Source of the DNA: Chitinophagaceae bacterium
Lineage (GTDB): Bacteria; Bacteroidota; Bacteroidia; Chitinophagales; Chitinophagaceae
Reading direction: 5' to 3'
DNA length: 21,443 nucleotides
NCBI GenBank assembly: GCA_016720745.1
Contig: JADKKA010000013.1
Location: forward strand, 1-21,443
How positions within the stretch are numbered: the first letter of the stretch is position 1; each line of letters starts with the position of its first letter. Positions 21,417 to 21,443 of the stretch are shown here, in pieces. Below the pieces are notes generated by a model. The model saw nothing but the letters and a program-made list of their open reading frames with translations, made no database searches and was not told the DNA's origin. A program made the translations under genes and the position numbers.

Positions 21417-21443
21417 CTCAAGGTTGCAGTTCTCGCATAAGTG
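21405..21443 (-). CDS. Possible C-terminal end of a leftward gene (partial)
   Basis: Read from the right edge, one minus-strand frame gives HLCENCNLESGE and stops with TGA inside the loop of the terminator at 21393-21416. Stops overlapping terminator hairpins are common in compact genomes. Another frame (ending LRAANEPLFL) also stays open across the hairpin, so the choice is uncertain. Only 12 residues are visible. Confidence 0.25.
   Translation of the reverse strand, partial: HLCENCNLESGE

Noticed and set aside
1..21443. CRISPR array, tRNA genes, integrase, toxin-antitoxin or other defence genes
   Set aside because: I looked for regularly spaced repeats, cloverleaf-like segments and recombinase or defence motifs on both strands by eye and saw none that I could support.

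Overview
The window is almost entirely the late (structural and lysis) region of a tailed phage or prophage of a Bacteroidota host. Every convincing gene lies on the minus strand, so the operon reads from right (about 20.7 kb) to left (about 0.25 kb). The gene families indicate a siphovirus with an HK97-type capsid: terminase, HK97-like portal, MuF-like protein, S78 prohead protease, HK97-fold capsid, gp6/gp7/gp10-like connectors, tail tube, frameshifted tail chaperone, tape measure and tail tip. No sheath or baseplate wedge genes were seen. Bacteroidota assignment is inference from three things: A-rich rather than Shine-Dalgarno start contexts, two matches to the TTTG / TAnnTTTG promoter, and a signal peptide ending in the FA|Q style common in that phylum.

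Layout in order of transcription. 20.8-20.72 kb: late promoter and a leader with a terminator-like hairpin. 20.72-19.05 kb: small and large terminase, both frame-disrupted. 19.05-14.6 kb: portal, two small genes, MuF-like protein, protease, capsid. 14.6-14.48 kb: a non-coding gap that can fold into an RNA-like multi-helix structure. 14.48-12.17 kb: head-tail connectors, with a free-standing GIY-YIG endonuclease between gp10 and the tail terminator. 12.16-9.4 kb: tail tube, G/GT chaperone with a 9-A slippery run, tape measure. 9.4-4.48 kb: tail-tip protein, a second tube-like protein, a small duplicated-domain protein, and a fibre-like protein with a signal peptide (split by one indel). 4.47-1.82 kb: small membrane proteins, a holin candidate, a u-spanin candidate and an endolysin candidate. 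1.79-0.25 kb: a DEDDy exonuclease with a zinc ribbon and small accessory genes. A bidirectional terminator at 196-231 closes the operon.

The right end (20.87-21.44 kb) is different. It has a divergent rightward promoter, an operator-like repeat between the two promoters, a 20-bp exact inverted repeat, a MITE-like imperfect palindrome, and a minus-strand terminator at the edge. I see no confident gene there. No integrase, repressor, tRNA, rRNA or CRISPR array was found.

A recurring feature is single-base disruption of otherwise coherent genes (large and small terminase, fibre, exonuclease, probably one membrane protein). In several cases the ATGA stop/start overlap is preserved on the far side of the lesion. 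That points to sequencing or assembly indels or to very recent decay, and it should be settled before any biological meaning is drawn. I found no clearly new defence or genetic system. The most interesting leads are the structured capsid-connector gap, the divergent promoter/operator region, and the duplicated tail-tube and tail-tip domains.
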